Both the position numbers and the translations under genes were made by a program. Shown here piece by piece: positions 20,380 through 22,353 of a DNA stretch of 22,353 nucleotides (its first letter is position 1; every line of letters starts with the position of its first letter). This DNA comes from Clostridia bacterium (GTDB lineage: Bacteria; Bacillota; Clostridia; Oscillospirales; SIG627): positions 1-22,353 of the forward strand of contig JAFTEP010000268.1 in the NCBI GenBank assembly GCA_017453605.1, given 5' to 3'. Under the pieces are notes generated by a model, which worked only from the letters and a program-made list of their open reading frames with translations, had not been told where the DNA came from and searched no databases.

Positions 20380-21669
20380 ATGGAAGGCGCACCTGTCCTT
20401 AAAGCCGGTTTCTCTCAGACCGATATCACGCCTCCCGATCCGCGCGAGGTGTTCCAGGACGGATACGGAAGCCGGTTTTCTCCGGCCGAGGGAGTCAGGG
20501 ATCCGCTTTACGCGAAGGTCTGCTATCTCGCTTCGGGGGACAGCGAGTTCGCGGTGATCTCCTTCGATCTCTGCGGGCTCGGAGCGAAGGTCCTCGAGAA
20601 GCTCTGCGCGCTGATAAGTCTCGTTTCCGGGATGCCGAGGGAAAAATTCGCCCTCTGCGCGACGCACACTCACGCCGCGCCGGGCTGCGGAGTGCTCGAA
20701 GGCGCGCCCGTGAATCCTCTGTATTTCGACGAGGTCGGCCGGAAGGCGGCGCGCGCCCTGACGGAGGCTAAGGAAAAAGCTGCCGAGGGCGTGTTCCGCG
20801 CCTCCTTCGGCGACCCGTTCGAGGCGGGTTACAACCGCCGTAAAAGGAACGAGATTGACCGCAGGGTCTTCGTCTGGAGCTTCTTCGACGCACGCGGCGG
20901 GCTTCGCGGAGCTCTCGCGAGCGTGTTCTGTCACGCGGTCTGCAATACGAATATGCTCATCAGCGCGGACTATCCGGGCGTTCTTACCCTCAGGTCGAAG
21001 GAAAAGCTCGGAGAGGACGTACCCGTGCTTTTCCTGCAGGGCAGGGGAGCCGATATAGACCCGAAGGAATATGAAGAGACCGGACTGATAAAAACCGGAG
21101 CCGCCCTCTGCGAGAGCGTCTTTTCGGGACTTGACCGCGCCGGAGAGGGCTGGACCGTCGGGGGAATAATAAAGAGCGCCTTTATGCGCGCCGATATCCC
21201 TTTTGCCGCCGCCGATCCCGAGTCTGTCCGCGCGCTCATCGAAAAATACACGAAGAGGCTCGCCGAGGCCGACAGTCCGATAAGGCGCCGCAGCGCCTGC
21301 GTAGAGCTCTTCTGGGCTTACAGGGCGAAGAAGAACCTCGGCAGGACGCCGACCGTTTCAGTAGATCTCCAGATGCTGAGGATCGGAGACGCCGCCGTCG
21401 CGTTCGTGCCGTTCGAGATGCTCACCGTCACCGGCGACGCGATAGAGAAGATCCTTCTTTCGCACGGGGTGCGCGCGCCGGGATGTCTCGTCGTCGGATA
21501 CGCCAACGGGACGAACGGCTATCTGTGTCCGTCCGCTGAGGCGGGAGAGAAGAATTACGAGACCTCGGGAGCAAACCACTGGTACGGGCTCCCGGAATGC
21601 AGCTCCCTCACGGAGACAGCCGTCCTCGACGGCTTCAGAGAACTTTCCGGGAAGCTTTTTCCGGGCTGA
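20380..21669 (+). CDS. Neutral/alkaline ceramidase-fold hydrolase
   Basis: The 429-residue product fits the N-terminal catalytic domain of the neutral/alkaline non-lysosomal ceramidase family. The opening LKAGFSQTDITPP is the family hallmark; LCATHTHAAPG carries His96 and His98 of the zinc site, and ASVFCHAVCNTN carries His184. Later VSVDLQMLRIGDAAVAFVPFEMLTVTGDAI and VGYANGTNGYLCPS are also typical. Known members split the N-acyl bond of ceramide, but many bacterial relatives sit in sugar or cyclitol gene sets and have unknown substrates. No signal peptide or C-terminal Ig-like domain is present, so it is a cytoplasmic, shortened form. A role in removing an N-acyl group before phosphorylation or transamination is inference. 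AGGAAG 10 bp upstream supports ATG 20380. Confidence 0.85.
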   Translation: MEGAPVLKAGFSQTDITPPDPREVFQDGYGSRFSPAEGVRDPLYAKVCYLASGDSEFAVISFDLCGLGAKVLEKLCALISLVSGMPREKFALCATHTHAAPGCGVLEGAPVNPLYFDEVGRKAARALTEAKEKAAEGVFRASFGDPFEAGYNRRKRNEIDRRVFVWSFFDARGGLRGALASVFCHAVCNTNMLISADYPGVLTLRSKEKLGEDVPVLFLQGRGADIDPKEYEETGLIKTGAALCESVFSGLDRAGEGWTVGGIIKSAFMRADIPFAAADPESVRALIEKYTKRLAEADSPIRRRSACVELFWAYRAKKNLGRTPTVSVDLQMLRIGDAAVAFVPFEMLTVTGDAIEKILLSHGVRAPGCLVVGYANGTNGYLCPSAEAGEKNYETSGANHWYGLPECSSLTETAVLDGFRELSGKLFPG

Positions 21670-21680
21670 TCCGAAGAAAT

Positions 21681-21712
21681 AAAAAAGACGCGGCGAAGTT
21701 TTTCGCCGCGTC
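21681..21712. terminator. A-tract plus GC hairpin at the operon end
   Basis: Six A (21681-21686) precede GACGCGGCGAA (21687-21697), a GTTT loop and TTCGCCGCGTC (21702-21712). No T-run follows on the plus strand; on the minus strand T6 follows, so it would also end the transposase transcript. Same design as the hairpin at 13678-13716. Confidence 0.65.
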
Positions 21713-21717
21713 CCAGA

Positions 21718-22353
21718 CTACTGACAAACCCGCCATATAGGCGGGTTTGTCAACGCATATAACAGGAAGCGAATAAGGTTTAGAATGTGAGCGGAGAAAG
21801 AACGCAGCAAATCCTTCTTATGAAGGATCGTTGCGATCTTTTTTATGTTTTGAACGGCCGCGGTGAGCAGACATTGCTCCTCGACCTTGGCGATCCCGCG
21901 CATACGGCAATAGCGAAGCCCGTGGAGTTCTTTTGCATCCGCGAAGCTTCGTTCAATGGTTTCTTTCCGTCTTTGGTATATTGCCTTGCCTTCATCCGTA
22001 TGAGTGAAGATATACGCCTTATCCTTGTAATCTTCCCATACGTGCCGGCGCAGGCTTTTCGTCTTTTGCCTGGCACTCAAACATTCCCCCTTACAAGGAC
22101 AAGTCGCGCATCTGTCGTTTTTGCACTTGTATTCACGGTACCCGTCCCGATTTGTAGTAACATACTCCAAATAGTTTCGTTCCGGACAAATGTATACGCC
22201 CCATTCGGAAATATATTTGAATTTGTATTTGCCGTATTTACCTTTCTGCTGACACCCTCTGCGACTTCCCATCGCAGCGTTTAATCCGAGATCGTATATT
22301 TGCTTGCATAGCGCCGCCGTGTTGTATCCCGCGTCCAATCCGACCGTCTTTAC
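21718..22353 (-). CDS. IS1182-type transposase, partial (C-terminal 211 aa)
   Basis: The frame is open through the right edge and begins there as VKTVGLDAGYN, so the start is outside the window. The DAGYN aspartate is the second catalytic residue of the DDE transposase and the ERSFADAKELHGLRYCRMRG block holds the catalytic glutamate. The middle has a cysteine-rich segment (CKNDRCATCPCKGECLS) typical of IS1182 transposases. The run AAVQNIKKIATIL is also a family mark. The G+C content is clearly lower than in the neighbouring operon, which fits a mobile gene. No frameshift is seen in this part. Stop is at 21718-21720, inside one arm of a hairpin-forming end. Confidence 0.92.
   Translation of the reverse strand, partial: VKTVGLDAGYNTAALCKQIYDLGLNAAMGSRRGCQQKGKYGKYKFKYISEWGVYICPERNYLEYVTTNRDGYREYKCKNDRCATCPCKGECLSARQKTKSLRRHVWEDYKDKAYIFTHTDEGKAIYQRRKETIERSFADAKELHGLRYCRMRGIAKVEEQCLLTAAVQNIKKIATILHKKDLLRSFSAHILNLIRFLLYALTNPPIWRVCQ
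21718..22353 (-). mobile_element. IS1182-family insertion sequence, partial
   Basis: The transposase gene identifies an IS1182-type element. The left end of the element should lie between the host hairpin (ending 21712) and the inverted repeat 21722-21752; the other end is beyond the window. The exact terminal repeats and any target duplication cannot be set from one end. The element inserts right behind the hairpin of the amino-sugar operon and does not break a gene. Confidence 0.7.
21722..21752. repeat. Near-terminal inverted repeat of the IS
   Basis: TGACAAACCCGCC (21722-21734) pairs perfectly with GGCGGGTTTGTCA (21740-21752) across five bases. It overlaps the last codons of the transposase (TNPPIWRVCQ). 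It is either part of the IS end recognised by the transposase or a transcription-shielding hairpin; no T-run follows on either strand. Confidence 0.7.

Overview
The window looks like chromosomal DNA of a Bacillota (Clostridia-type) anaerobe, probably from an uncultured lineage. The clues are a FeoB tail followed by a small FeoB-associated Cys-rich membrane protein, strong AGGAGG ribosome sites, frequent TTG starts (4285, 5306, 7332, 17336), sigma-A-like promoters with 17-bp spacers, and XRE-plus-membrane and ACT-domain proteins typical of Clostridia. By eye the G+C is moderately high (mid to upper fifties), falling in the IS at the right edge and in the leader of the AAA ATPase. The lineage is inference; no rRNA or other marker gene is present.

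Left part (1-5902). The C-terminus of feoB and its small partner (1-643) converge on radC (754-1470, minus) across a shared terminator. Next comes a GNAT acetyltransferase fused to an ACT domain (1721-2623). A strong promoter then drives a tight run: SGNH hydrolase, SAM methyltransferase, two GNAT acetyltransferases and a membrane-anchored XRE regulator (2765-5902).

Middle (5937-11178). A promoter and a dyad precede a PAP2 phosphatase fused in frame to a GNAT domain (6020-7291), which has a good internal ribosome site at the fusion point. It is followed by a six-helix membrane protein, a CHASE-type diguanylate cyclase without an I-site, a nucleoside phosphorylase, a TIGR04076 protein and a YdeI-like protein, ending at a classical terminator.

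Sigma block (11308-13661). An ECF sigma factor overlaps by 4 bp a 602-residue single-pass exported protein that lacks the zinc anti-sigma motif. It is probably an unusual signal sensor or anti-sigma partner.

ATPase block (13726-15249). A DUF4143-type AAA ATPase has a near-consensus promoter embedded in a phased array of degenerate repeats spaced 32-33 bp apart, about three helical turns.

Sugar block (15328-21669). An AraC regulator is divergent from a compact operon: BadF/GlcNAc-type sugar kinase, SIS-domain protein, DegT/StrS aminotransferase, a second DegT-like protein that has lost the PLP lysine, and a neutral-ceramidase-fold hydrolase without a signal peptide. The gene set suggests an undescribed route for an acylated amino sugar or aminocyclitol: deacylation, phosphorylation, isomerisation and transamination, with an active/inactive aminotransferase pair. 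This is the best candidate for a new system in the window. The right edge is a partial IS1182-type transposase on the minus strand, inserted just behind the operon's terminal hairpin.

No tRNA, rRNA, CRISPR array or recognisable riboswitch was found. No stretch longer than 300 bases lacks a gene; the longest gaps (1471-1720 and 13662-13893) are described as regulatory DNA.
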